Assembly: GCA_956465555.1 (NCBI GenBank)
Contig: OY101115.1
Span: 868,001 to 932,000 of the forward strand
Direction of reading: 5' to 3'
Length of the DNA stretch: 64,000 bases
Source of the DNA: Nitzschia sp. pyKryTriq1
Lineage: Eukaryota > Bacillariophyta > Bacillariophyceae > Bacillariales > Bacillariaceae
Shown here: one piece after another, positions 20,177 through 30,066 of the stretch
Layout of the letters: each line of letters opens with the position of its first letter
How positions within the stretch are numbered: position 1 is the stretch's first letter
Notes under the pieces: generated by a model
Databases searched by the model: none
Seen by the model: only the letters and a program-made list of their open reading frames with translations
What the model was told of the DNA's origin: nothing
Position numbers and translations under genes: made by a program

Positions 20177-21187
20177 ATGGCAGCAATTACGAATGCCGAG
20201 GCCAAGGATCAAAATCCCCTCGCTCATCGCGTGTTGGCCTTGTACAAGTTTGTGGAACCAAAACTCCCCGCCGACAGCCTCAAAGAGCTTCAGTCCGAAT
20301 TGCAAAGGACATGTCAGAAATATGGCGCCAAAGGGACTCTGCTGCTTGCTCAAGAAGGAATCAATGGAACGGTTTGTTATCCATTTCCGGTCGACCAAAG
20401 CGACGAGGACCCTGTTTTAGAATATCTTCAGTCGAAATTTGATCACGGACTTCGGATACGAATTTCCCAGGCGAATTTCAGCGTCTTTCCGCGAATGAAA
20501 GTCAAAATCAAGTCGGAAATTGTCACACTTCATCGATCAGACTGTGATCCCACCGAGAGCAAGGGGGTCTATGTCAAGCCCGAACAATGGAATGACTTAT
20601 TGAATGACCCCGAATGTCTGGTGGTGGATACTCGGAATGAATACGAAATCCATGTCGGAACCTTTCGAAATGCCATCAATCCCCACACTCAGAATTTTGT
20701 CGAATTTCCAGATTGGATGAAACAACATGTGGCGGGAGAAAATGCCCCCAAGAAGATTGCCATGTTTTGTACGGGTGGGATTCGTTGTGAAAAGGCTACC
20801 AATGCTTGCCAAAAGTTGGTACCTCCCGACACACCTGTGTATCACTTGGAGGGTGGGATTCTCAATTACTTGGAGTCCATTCAGCAAGAAGAATCCTTGT
20901 TTGATGGTGATTGTTATGTCTTTGATCAACGAGTTGCAGTAACGTATGGAAACCAACCCTCAACAAAATTCACCGATAGTTGCAAGGCGTGCCGACATCC
21001 CCTCGCCAAGGACGACATGGAGAGCGAAGATTACGTGGAGGGATTATCGTGTAGTTGGTGTGTGGAACGACTGACGGAAAAGCAAAGGGAGCGATTTGCA
21101 TCAAGACAACGACAAGTTGAGCTGGCACGGGAACGTGGCGTAGAGGAGTTTTTTGATCCGCAGCAAATGAGAAAGCAACGATCCTAA
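20177..21187 (+). CDS. trhO: tRNA uridine-34 hydroxylase-like, rhodanese family (TrhO/YceA)
   Basis: 336 aa from the ATG at 20177 (MAAITNAEAK); the longer upstream frame runs through promoter sequence. The N-terminal domain carries GTLLLAQEGINGTV and FPRMKVKIKSEIV, typical of the TrhO/UPF0176 family. The rhodanese domain has VVDTRNEYEIHVGTF and the active-site loop FCTGGIRCEK with Cys198. The C-terminal tail has a Cys cluster (CKAC, CSWC). Bacterial TrhO hydroxylates U34 of tRNA in a prephenate-dependent wobble modification. The protein lacks an evident organelle presequence. Confidence 0.9.
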   Translation: MAAITNAEAKDQNPLAHRVLALYKFVEPKLPADSLKELQSELQRTCQKYGAKGTLLLAQEGINGTVCYPFPVDQSDEDPVLEYLQSKFDHGLRIRISQANFSVFPRMKVKIKSEIVTLHRSDCDPTESKGVYVKPEQWNDLLNDPECLVVDTRNEYEIHVGTFRNAINPHTQNFVEFPDWMKQHVAGENAPKKIAMFCTGGIRCEKATNACQKLVPPDTPVYHLEGGILNYLESIQQEESLFDGDCYVFDQRVAVTYGNQPSTKFTDSCKACRHPLAKDDMESEDYVEGLSCSWCVERLTEKQRERFASRQRQVELARERGVEEFFDPQQMRKQRS

Positions 21188-21424
21188 ATCTTATTCGCTT
21201 CAGCACGCACTGAATGCATGCTATTAAGTCTAGAAAGGCGTGCCACTTGCTTTTGAATCACGACAACAGAACTTCATACTCAAAGACAGCACTGGTACTA
21301 AACATACAAAAATATACTGTAAAAGATTGATTCAACTGCGACACTAGTAGTAACAACAGGGCCCTTCTCTTCACTCCGTCTATCAACTGTTGTTCACTCG
21401 ATACTCCACTTTTTTGTTTTGCTT

Positions 21425-22673
21425 TTACTCTCCTTCGTTACCTCCTCCGTCGTCGAATGGGTTCAGATCTGGGATTTTGAATTCAGGGAGGTTATTCATA
21501 ATTCGGTCACTCCAGTCCTGTGCCGGAAAGGCCGAGAACCGATACGAGGACGACAAGAACGAATTTCCCTTCGAGTCGGTACCGGTCCATACTACATAGA
21601 GAAGCAAATCGCATTGCGTACCAGTTTCCGTCTGAACGGTACATTCATTTTTCAACGACAAGAAGCAGCCCTCCACGGGTTGTCCAAATTTCTCCTCACT
21701 GCCCGCAAGTCCATTGAAATCAAAGGTATTCCGTTCTGCTTCGTCGGGGCTGCAAAAGATGCTAGCATCGTCCCATGTGATACCCCGAACGACGCCGTTC
21801 TCGACATCAATAATCGCTGTCAAGAATGGAAAGACCTTGTCTCCGCCATTGAAATACCACTTTTGGTATGAGAGACTAAAAACAGTATCAAGTCGGAGTA
21901 TGTAATGTAGGTACAGTACGAAAATAAGCAGGAGCGAAATATGAGATACAGGCGCCCAGCAATGTTTCCCTCCGACAAGAAAAAGATAGATGTACTGTAG
22001 TTTGTTCTGATTCATTCTCGACTTACGCTTTCTGGCACTCGGTATGAACGGTAATATTTCCAGAAAATAGACTTCCAACACGACCATTGGGATCAATTAC
22101 AAGCTGCTTGAAGGCTGTTTATGCGTTTGTTTGTTTGTTTGTTTTGCAGGGGCAAAGAGTCGGGAAAATCAATGTGAGAAGGTGTTGCGGTCCGTGAAGT
22201 ACAAACAAGGACAAGTCCTGTACAAGCACAGTTCATTTCGACATGCGCTCTCGTTTTTCATCGTCCGCCCCACCAAGCCTGTACCTTTCGTAAACGAACC
22301 AGCCAACTCACTACGAAACTAGTACAATACAACAATTTTGACTGTACTTACAATTCGGAACATGAAACCGCGAATAAGTATCCGCAATGGGTTGAAAGTT
22401 GAGTCGCATGTAGCTCCGCGGCCCCGACCAATCGGGTCCATCGGAAATGACCAAACAAATGGTCGTCTTTTCCCCAATCGTCACAAGGCTCGGTCCATTC
22501 ACGGGATCCTCACATCCTTGCCACGACAAAGAGGTCGGTGCCGGTGTGATGGGAACCTCTGTAGGTGCCGCCGTGTCCTGCGCCATGGCCATCATCATCG
22601 TGCTGGAGGACGACCACAACCATAGCAACGAGGCCCAGAAGAGTGGTCGTTGTAAACTAAGAGAAGAATTCAT
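21425..22673 (-). CDS. Secreted protein of unknown function, three exons
   Basis: Exons 22352-22673, 22027-22114 and 21425-21875, with introns of 237 and 151 bp and consistent phases (1, then 2), give 286 aa. Joining them restores a continuous product through VPNSFKQLVIDPNGRVGSLFSGNITVHTECQK and LSYQKWYFNGGDKVFPFL. A signal peptide (residues ~1-32, ending MAMAQD) and a Thr/Pro-rich stretch precede a probably beta-rich ectodomain with several Cys. The tail is acidic and Gly-rich. No family is recognised. Intron 1 carries a (GTTT)5 microsatellite on the plus strand near 22124. Confidence 0.7.
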
Positions 22674-23387
22674 TTCCGGAGAGACAGATGTTTAAGGATA
22701 TATCAATCGGAAGCGACGAGATCGGTCAACTGTCTGCACTGCTAGAGACGGTGAGTACTGGTAAGGTACTCGGAAGATCCCTTGGTGCTTGGTGCTGCCA
22801 TTGTCAACAGTCAACAGGCGAGATAGAGGCGTTGGGTGTTGTTGGCGGCGGCGGGCGGCGATGTCTTTTTCGTTTTGCGGTCTTTTTCGCGCGCGGGGGT
22901 GGCGGGTTTTGCTGCATGCCAAAAGGGGGAACTTGGACTGGGGAAACGCAATTGGCAAACCATCCCCTATGTACACGTACCTTTTACCTAGTTTAGGAAT
23001 CCGGAATGTCACAAATCTGTATCGTGCTTTCCTTCGTGCGGTTCGTCGTGCCCAGCAACTTCCACGTTGCATTCTGAAACAGGGATTCCATCGAAACGTG
23101 ACTCACTTTACGCGAAATCGAAATGCTTCTCACCCACAAGAAACATTTTCTCGCGATGAGACGAGACGCCGATCGAGCTCCAAACCCTTCGAAAGAAGCG
23201 ACGAACACAAAACGACGAAAACCGTCACAACTTCTTCTACAGTACTCGTACCAGACTACTCTTATTCACTTATTCTTTGACCTTGCTGTGAAAAGCAAAC
23301 ACCTCGACACTCCATTCCCGTAGCTTTCGCGTTGGAAATCCATACCGGTATCGCACCCAGCCTCTTGCACGGAAACTAGACACATCA
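22674..23387. promoter_or_regulatory. Divergent intergenic region upstream of the ERO1 fusion
   Basis: About 710 bp between the secreted-protein gene and the ERO1 fusion, presumably promoters for both. It contains a G-rich stretch (about 22840-22930) and an ACCGGTA palindrome near 23344, 45 bp before the fusion ATG. Overlapping ORFs on both strands lack support. Confidence 0.45.
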
Positions 23388-26300
23388 ATGCGTCGAGGGT
23401 CGCGCTTCTTGGCAGTAGTACTGCCCACGGTCCTTGCGCTGGCAGTACTTGTGGTGCTTTCCTTACCTGCCACAGTCTCTGCAGCAGCCAAGGATAATGG
23501 CGATAATGCTCCTTCCCTTCCTTCTTCTTTTCTCAACCAGCTCCCTCGCATATTACAAGATAGTGGAATGGCCTTTCTTCCTCCCACTGGAGATATCGAT
23601 GATACGCAATGCAACATTGAAGATTTGGAGCGTGCCAATGACTCGCAATTGCATGCGATTTTTCAAGAATTACAACAAACCCATTTTTTCCGATCCTTTG
23701 TGGTAGATTTGGAACAAAAATGTCCATTGAGTCACTGGAGGAAATCATCACCTTTGCCGGCTCATGAAGAAGCAGAAGCAGAGGAAGAAGAAGAATTTGA
23801 GTGTTCAGGGGGTGCCGAGGAATTTGAAATGGATGACGATGCGGAACCGCTGTGTAGTGTAGATATTGGTGATGGTGATGCAGGAGATCTTCCATTTGGT
23901 GGTGGTGGAGATCCCTTTGGAGCCACCGTGTTAAAGTCCTTGAGCGAGCATGGGTTTTCGTCAACCGATCAGCAGGAAACATTTGATTGGAATCAACAAA
24001 CTGATATAATTGTGGGAGGAGACGAGACGCCCTGTGCTTCCGATGATGAAAGCAATATTCCTGATACCTTTTGGATGGATATGTGTAGCAACATTCGGGC
24101 ACAAGAGAATGGAAGCAATGCCAAACTCGTCAATTTAGCCTTGAATCCAGAGCGTAACACGGGATACAATGGTACTCATATTTGGAAGGCTATTTATGAA
24201 GAAAACTGCATAAGCACATCGGACGCCTGTTTGGAAGAGCGTGTCCTATATCGACTCTTGAGTGGTCTACATACGTCCACGACGTTGTCGATTGCCAAAA
24301 ACTACTATCCTCCCTCCAAACGCAAAGGGCGGGTTGATTGGGAATCCAATCCAAAATACTTCATGGACAAGTTTCAACACCATCCCGAGTACATTCGGAA
24401 CATGCACTTTTCATATGTCGTCATGTTGCGTGCCATCAAGAAGGCTTCCCAATATCTGTACAACTACGATATTCAATCGGGTAATGCCTTGGAGGATCAA
24501 GCCAGTAAAGTCTTGATGAAGAGATTGTTGGACACGTCCATTTTGAGGAGCTGTTCCGGCGTCTTTTCGGCCTTTGATGAATCCATCATGTTTCAAGAAG
24601 ACAACGACTTTTCTTTGCAACATAACTTCAAGGGTGTCTTCCACAATATTTCCAGTATTCTGGATTGCGTCCAATGCCAGCAGTGTAAATTACATGGCAA
24701 AATGGGCATGTTGGGATACGGGACGGCTCTCAAGATCTTGTTTGTCAAGCCCGAGCTGATTGATCTTGAACCCAACGAAGTAGTGGCATTGATCAATACT
24801 GCTGCCCGGCTTTCCGAAAGTACAGTTGAAGTCCGAGAACTCACCACTCAATACTGGGCTGAGAAACAGCAGACAGACAAAGATGGTACCGCAGGAACGA
24901 AGAAACTTCCTCAATCCACACGTCAATCGGTCAGTTCACGGCGGCAAGGAACAAGTAGTAGTATCTTTGGCATCGAAAGTTTAGACATGCTGGACATGAC
25001 CGTGGGCGTGATTGCTGAACTGGGGAGTTTGGAAGCCATTTCGCTTGAGCGTGAACAGGAATTGATTCAGTTGGCATTGAGCAAGCACCCCGAATTGTTG
25101 ATCCTCGGCAGGCACTACGCCCATGATGCACAAAAATTCCTCGCCATGTCGGCATCCATCGGTGCCATGGGAGCTACAGTTGAAGCGTTGCCGGATGCCA
25201 TTGTGATTGGTAGTGGTCTTGCAGGGCTGGCCGCTACGCTCAACATTTTGGACCGTGGAGGCACAGTAATGGTTCTTGAAAAGGAACATTTGGTCGGAGG
25301 CAACTCCAACAAGGCAAGTTCCGGGATCAATGGCTGCTGTCCTCAGAACAACACCTACAATGATTCAGTAGAAGCATTCCGAAACGATACTGTTCGATCG
25401 GCTGGTAAGGTGGCTGACCTTGATTTGATTGAGACGTTGGTTACCAACAGCGGCAAGGCAGTTCGATGGCTTCAAGAACGAGCCAACGTCGATTTGTCGC
25501 TTTTGGCGCAGTTGGGTGGTCACTCGCATAAACGGACTCACCGCCCTAGCAATGGTATGGCAGGCGCTGAGATTATCTATCAAATGCAAAAGGCCGTGCG
25601 CGCCTACGAGAAAACAGGAAAGGTCAAAATTCTCGTCGATACCAAGGTCACAGGTCTAATCACAGAAGATGATCGAGTAGTTGGTGTCACCTGTGAATCC
25701 ACCATCGACGGCAGCGTCCAAGAACTCCGCGCCGACAATGTCATTTTAGCAACCGGTGGTTTCGCATCTGATCGATCAACTGGATCGTACTTGGACCAAA
25801 ATCGACCCGAGCTCATGGCCTTTCCTGCCACCGCGGGTGCCTTTTCGACCGGTGATGGCATCACGTTGGCCACGACCCTAGGTGCGGCTACTCGGGATAT
25901 GGAGAAGGTCCAGATCCACCCCACTGGATGGGTTGACCCGAAAGATCCCAAGAATCCAACCAAGATCTTGGCTGCTGAATTGATGAGAGGCGTGGGTGGA
26001 ATGCTTATCAACGACGATGGCAAGCGATTCTGTAATGAACTCGGAACGCGGGCATATGTTACGGACAAGATGCTGCAACACAACACCAAGTTTGCCAAGA
26101 CTGGAAAATGGGACATCAAGGACGAAGTACCCACTTTCAATCTAGTACTTTCGTCTTCGGCGGCCGCCGATGGAAAGAAACACGTAGACTTGTACACACA
26201 CAAAGGATTGCTGACAAAGGTAGAAGGTTTGGATGCCCTGGCGTCAAAAATGAAGGTTGACAAGTCGACCCTGCAAAGCACACTTCTTAGCTACCAGAAG

Positions 26301-26900
26301 TCTGCCCAAGCAGGAAAGGACGAGTTTGGAAAGGTTTCGTTCCGAGGCGCGCCCGCCCAAGACTTGTCCACAGAAATATTTTATGTGGGGAAAGTGACAC
26401 CAGTACTTCATTACTGTATGGGTGGGATCAAAATCGACAACGAAGGTCATGTCTTGAGAGAAGATGGGACACGCATTGAGGGACTGCATGCTGCTGGTGA
26501 AGTAACTGGTGGGGTTCACGGTGACAATCGACTAGGTGGAAACTCTTTGTTGGAGTGCACTGTCTTTGGAACCATTGTCGGGCAAAGGATTCCTGTTAAA
26601 AAGAGTGCCGCGATACATTCTGCAACCGTGTCTGAAAGTATGGTCAAGGATGAAGCAGAGCCACTACCCGTCATCACAATGGAAGAACTTGCGAAGCACA
26701 ACACGGAAGACGATATCTGGGTTGCCATCGAAGGCATCGTTTATGATTTCACCGAATTTGCGCACGAACATCCTGCTGGCTTTGAAAGCATTTTTGATCT
26801 CGCTGGCATGGATGGTAGCGAGGCATTTGCAGCAGTACACAACACAGCTATGCTGGACGACTTTGAAGAGGATCGCAAAGGCATCCTCCTGACATCGTGA
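23388..26900 (+). CDS. ERO1-fumarate reductase-cytochrome b5 fusion protein
   Basis: A single uninterrupted ORF of 1,170 aa. Residues 1-32 form a signal peptide. Residues ~65-490 are ERO1: NPERNTGYNG then IYEENC, YRLLSGLHTS and RNMHF supply the FAD-binding R, T, W, S, H and R positions, and the active site is C427-VQ-C430-QQ-C433-KLHGK. Two Cys in an acidic loop (ECSGG and LCSVD) probably form the shuttle disulfide, more widely spaced than usual. After a linker, ~600-1060 is a soluble fumarate reductase: FAD motif GSGLAG (608-613), catalytic H844, R888, H1008, R1048 and proton-path E864/R867. Residues ~1096-1165 are a cytochrome b5 with heme His 1128 (HPAG) and 1151. Inference: PDI-to-ERO1 electrons pass to fumarate inside the ER. 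There is no C-terminal retention signal. Confidence 0.95.
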   Translation: MRRGSRFLAVVLPTVLALAVLVVLSLPATVSAAAKDNGDNAPSLPSSFLNQLPRILQDSGMAFLPPTGDIDDTQCNIEDLERANDSQLHAIFQELQQTHFFRSFVVDLEQKCPLSHWRKSSPLPAHEEAEAEEEEEFECSGGAEEFEMDDDAEPLCSVDIGDGDAGDLPFGGGGDPFGATVLKSLSEHGFSSTDQQETFDWNQQTDIIVGGDETPCASDDESNIPDTFWMDMCSNIRAQENGSNAKLVNLALNPERNTGYNGTHIWKAIYEENCISTSDACLEERVLYRLLSGLHTSTTLSIAKNYYPPSKRKGRVDWESNPKYFMDKFQHHPEYIRNMHFSYVVMLRAIKKASQYLYNYDIQSGNALEDQASKVLMKRLLDTSILRSCSGVFSAFDESIMFQEDNDFSLQHNFKGVFHNISSILDCVQCQQCKLHGKMGMLGYGTALKILFVKPELIDLEPNEVVALINTAARLSESTVEVRELTTQYWAEKQQTDKDGTAGTKKLPQSTRQSVSSRRQGTSSSIFGIESLDMLDMTVGVIAELGSLEAISLEREQELIQLALSKHPELLILGRHYAHDAQKFLAMSASIGAMGATVEALPDAIVIGSGLAGLAATLNILDRGGTVMVLEKEHLVGGNSNKASSGINGCCPQNNTYNDSVEAFRNDTVRSAGKVADLDLIETLVTNSGKAVRWLQERANVDLSLLAQLGGHSHKRTHRPSNGMAGAEIIYQMQKAVRAYEKTGKVKILVDTKVTGLITEDDRVVGVTCESTIDGSVQELRADNVILATGGFASDRSTGSYLDQNRPELMAFPATAGAFSTGDGITLATTLGAATRDMEKVQIHPTGWVDPKDPKNPTKILAAELMRGVGGMLINDDGKRFCNELGTRAYVTDKMLQHNTKFAKTGKWDIKDEVPTFNLVLSSSAAADGKKHVDLYTHKGLLTKVEGLDALASKMKVDKSTLQSTLLSYQKSAQAGKDEFGKVSFRGAPAQDLSTEIFYVGKVTPVLHYCMGGIKIDNEGHVLREDGTRIEGLHAAGEVTGGVHGDNRLGGNSLLECTVFGTIVGQRIPVKKSAAIHSATVSESMVKDEAEPLPVITMEELAKHNTEDDIWVAIEGIVYDFTEFAHEHPAGFESIFDLAGMDGSEAFAAVHNTAMLDDFEEDRKGILLTS

Positions 26901-27140
26901 AGAAGATTAGTAGTCTAGAGTATGGTCTAAAGTTTCTCGAAATGAGATCATACGTCGAGCAAAACAAAGATCTCCATATAGAATCCAGGACCTTGGATCT
27001 ACAATGCTATCAGCAATGATGGTTGAACAAAAAAATAGTAACAATGCGACACAAGACAGCTTGTCCGCTCGGGATTTAGAAAGCTAAAATAATAAGTCTA
27101 CACCTTGTTCATCACGATTGAAATGTTAGTGTGTCTGCTA

Positions 27141-29615
27141 TTAGAGAATTATCGAAGCTCTAGATTGGACCTCGGGTGTAATCTCCCCGTTGACATGGAC
27201 CGCAAACAAGAGGCCCTCTTTGTATAGTGCCGATTTGGCTGTAGAGAAGGCTGTCATGGAGGGACTGTCTTCAATCATTTCCCGAATACACAACTGGGCA
27301 TCCTTGGAAGGGCACTCGATTTCTACGGCGATGTTCGCACCACGACCAAATTTGAGAATGTCGTCTCGGAGATTCGGAGTGTCATTGGGATCGTAGAGAC
27401 TCTTCATCATTTTGTAAACGTCCGCATTGACGTCTTCGATACAGAATGCATTCTTCAGGGTACGGACAGCTTCGATCAGCTTTCGAATTTTCGATCGATC
27501 GTTGGATACAATAACTGCAGGTGCCAAAGTCTTGGCAAACCAGAAATCCAAAATGATGGACAGCTCGTCGATATTGGGAAATACACTCCCAAGTTCCTTG
27601 ACTGCATCGGCGACTCGTGCATCACACACGCGCGGAATTACAGGGAAGAGATTGTCTAGTGTCCCTGTCTTGAGTTCCATCGACTCGCCGCCAGCAAAGA
27701 TCATGCAATGAGGCCCCTTTTGCTGTATCTTGGCTTCAATGGTGCTACCAAATCGAATGGATCGAGAAACCAAAGCACAAATATAGAAAGCAATCATGCG
27801 CAAGTATCGAACCAACGGTCGAGTGTCTCCTTCACCGACTGTAATATCTAATGAGATTTCATATTTCAAGTCGAGCTGGACAAATCTATCCTTGATGCAT
27901 TGTCGAAGATACGAGTTGGCAAGCTGAACACGATCCGATCCGGATACAGCTGTCATTTCGACAGTATCCAAGGTCTCAAACATTTTCAGACGTTTCAATG
28001 CCTCTTCAGAAGCGCTGTCAAGTTCATAATTGGAAGTGAACAGTGTCACTAGCGAGGCATCATTGGCAATACCTCGCTTGTCTGAATTGCGTGGTGCCGG
28101 CTTGTCGCGGCCTTGAAACTCCCCATTGCGACCAGAAAATCTCTGGCTAATCAATTGCGCCACTTTGAGTTGATTTGGGTTGGCATCTTCATCATTGCTT
28201 GGCATTTCTTCCAGATCCACGACAACTAACCCCGGCTTGCTTTGAGTCATGGTCATACGACGTCCTTGAATGATGCTCATAACCGAAAGATCGTTATTGT
28301 TGGGCCGCAACTCTAGCTCCAACTCCAACACTCCCAATCGTTTGTTCAAATTTTGTTTGACAAAGCGCGCCAAGATTTCTGGATCTGCCGATTCTTCAAT
28401 GGTCGCCTCCAAGGCTGGCTGAAAGTTTCGAACAAAAGAGGATTTGCCAGCACCTGCCTTGCCATACAGGTAAAACGATAGCGGTCGAGTCGGAGTAAAA
28501 TGGGCATTCAGCTGTAGGGGGGTATTCGGTCCTTGGGTGATACCCGACGAGAAGAATTCCTTAAGATTCACCGACAGTCGGTCTTTCATCGCCTGAGTAG
28601 CAAAGTATCCATGTCGTAATAAATGAGACCAAAAGGAAAGCATCATTTCTTCCACCACCACGTCAGGACCCCGTCGAAGAATGGTTCGGAGGCTTGGCAG
28701 GAACAAAAAGTGAGGAGGCTTGTGGTGGTCCACTTGGGGATCGAAGAGGTAGATCGTAATGCGTTCGTATTGCGGCTGATGAGGACTGCGCTTGTAGAAC
28801 ATATCCTTAACGTGACATTGATGTTGTTGGCAAAAGAGTGTCACCATGGCATTGGAAAGAGTCGAATTCCATAACGAAATACGTTCCCATTCCCGTTCCA
28901 ATTGCTCGACACGATTTCGTGGTTCGGCGTGAACCACCCTCTGAATCAAAGTCGCCACCAGTCGAGGTACCGATGCTGAGAGAGTATGAGCATGTTTGAT
29001 AATCTGCTGACTCGTAGTGAAATAAAAATTGCTATCCGTCTTCATCATTCGACCCAAGGATCGACATTGCAGTTCGCAACCCGACACCAAATCGGCGATA
29101 CTTTCGTCTTGGACGGCGACTGGACATGCCTTCCGAATCCGCTGGCAAAATATCATCAAACAATACACTTCCTTTATGGATGAGCTGTAAAAGCGTTCTA
29201 GCGTGTCCTGATTCGGGTGAAGCCCCAAAAGAGTCACTAGCCACATCTTCCCGTCGCTGGGCGTAAAGGAGTTGGCTGGAACTACTTCGCAGGAGTCTTT
29301 GTACACCGATAACGCTTTGCGCGGAGACGAAACGAAAGAGGTTCGAAAACCGTGACCGTCCAGGAGCTGCTTCAGCTTGCCCACATCATTTTGGATTTTC
29401 CGACCTTGTATTACCTGTAAAAGACTCGGAGGAAGGCCTGGGATAGGATGTTCCTCCGAAGTGCTGAGCAGATGTTGACAAAATGATAAGGCGGGAGGGA
29501 CAGCATCGGTTTTGTTGTTGGCGTTCACTTCATAAGAGTAACGAGGTCGCTTGGGGCTGGGAAGAAGCTTGGGTTCTTCCTCCTCGTCCTCGACTATCTT
29601 CCTTCCATATGTCAT
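27141..29615 (-). CDS. Orphan P-loop ATPase, unknown function
   Basis: 824 aa in one exon. Residues 1-30 are charged, with a KRPR nuclear-signal-like patch. A largely helical N-terminal half precedes a P-loop ATPase core: Walker A is YLYGKAGAGKSS with Lys391, a likely Walker B is GLVVVDLEEMP, and a sensor-1-like strand is LVTLFTSNYEL. The order and spacing suggest an AAA+/STAND-like or helicase-like NTPase rather than a kinase. I do not recognise the family, and nothing shows the substrate. It sits tail to tail with the ERO1 fusion (240-bp gap) and head to head with the RS-CobQ gene. Confidence 0.8.
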   Translation of the reverse strand: MTYGRKIVEDEEEEPKLLPSPKRPRYSYEVNANNKTDAVPPALSFCQHLLSTSEEHPIPGLPPSLLQVIQGRKIQNDVGKLKQLLDGHGFRTSFVSSPRKALSVYKDSCEVVPANSFTPSDGKMWLVTLLGLHPNQDTLERFYSSSIKEVYCLMIFCQRIRKACPVAVQDESIADLVSGCELQCRSLGRMMKTDSNFYFTTSQQIIKHAHTLSASVPRLVATLIQRVVHAEPRNRVEQLEREWERISLWNSTLSNAMVTLFCQQHQCHVKDMFYKRSPHQPQYERITIYLFDPQVDHHKPPHFLFLPSLRTILRRGPDVVVEEMMLSFWSHLLRHGYFATQAMKDRLSVNLKEFFSSGITQGPNTPLQLNAHFTPTRPLSFYLYGKAGAGKSSFVRNFQPALEATIEESADPEILARFVKQNLNKRLGVLELELELRPNNNDLSVMSIIQGRRMTMTQSKPGLVVVDLEEMPSNDEDANPNQLKVAQLISQRFSGRNGEFQGRDKPAPRNSDKRGIANDASLVTLFTSNYELDSASEEALKRLKMFETLDTVEMTAVSGSDRVQLANSYLRQCIKDRFVQLDLKYEISLDITVGEGDTRPLVRYLRMIAFYICALVSRSIRFGSTIEAKIQQKGPHCMIFAGGESMELKTGTLDNLFPVIPRVCDARVADAVKELGSVFPNIDELSIILDFWFAKTLAPAVIVSNDRSKIRKLIEAVRTLKNAFCIEDVNADVYKMMKSLYDPNDTPNLRDDILKFGRGANIAVEIECPSKDAQLCIREMIEDSPSMTAFSTAKSALYKEGLLFAVHVNGEITPEVQSRASIIL

Positions 29616-30066
29616 TTTTATTTTTGTGTAAGTAGTCTAGGCTAGTCTCTAGAGAGTCAGACTACTGTACCTCTCGCTCAAAGACAAGAATGGAAATCGA
29701 AGTCGGTTTGTTGTGTGGTTCGTGGTTCTCATCATTGTGGAGAAGATCAGTTCGAAAAATACACGGACGGAGTAATAATGCTTGGTGCATCATTGGCTTT
29801 TAGCTTTCTGGCTATGTTATTCGCATCACGTGGTGCAGCATGACGTCATCCCTACGCTTCACGCGCGCATACGCGGCGGGTCACAAATTTGGGGATGATG
29901 GCCTTTTTCGCGCCACAAAAACCAAAAATAAATATCAGGATCATGTCCAATAACTCAATCAATCATTACTGGCCTCTTCTTCTTCTTCTACCAACAACAG
30001 CAGCTACTACAATAACTCTACTAGAGTGTCATCAACGACGAGACCTTAGAAGCAACTGGAGAGGAG
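29616..30066. promoter_or_regulatory. Divergent promoter region
   Basis: About 450 bp between the divergent P-loop ATPase and RS-CobQ genes. A TGACGTCA palindrome (CRE/bZIP-type site) lies at 29842-29849, within a GC-rich block CACGCGCGCATACGCGGCGG (29860-29880). No ORF of interest. Confidence 0.5.
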
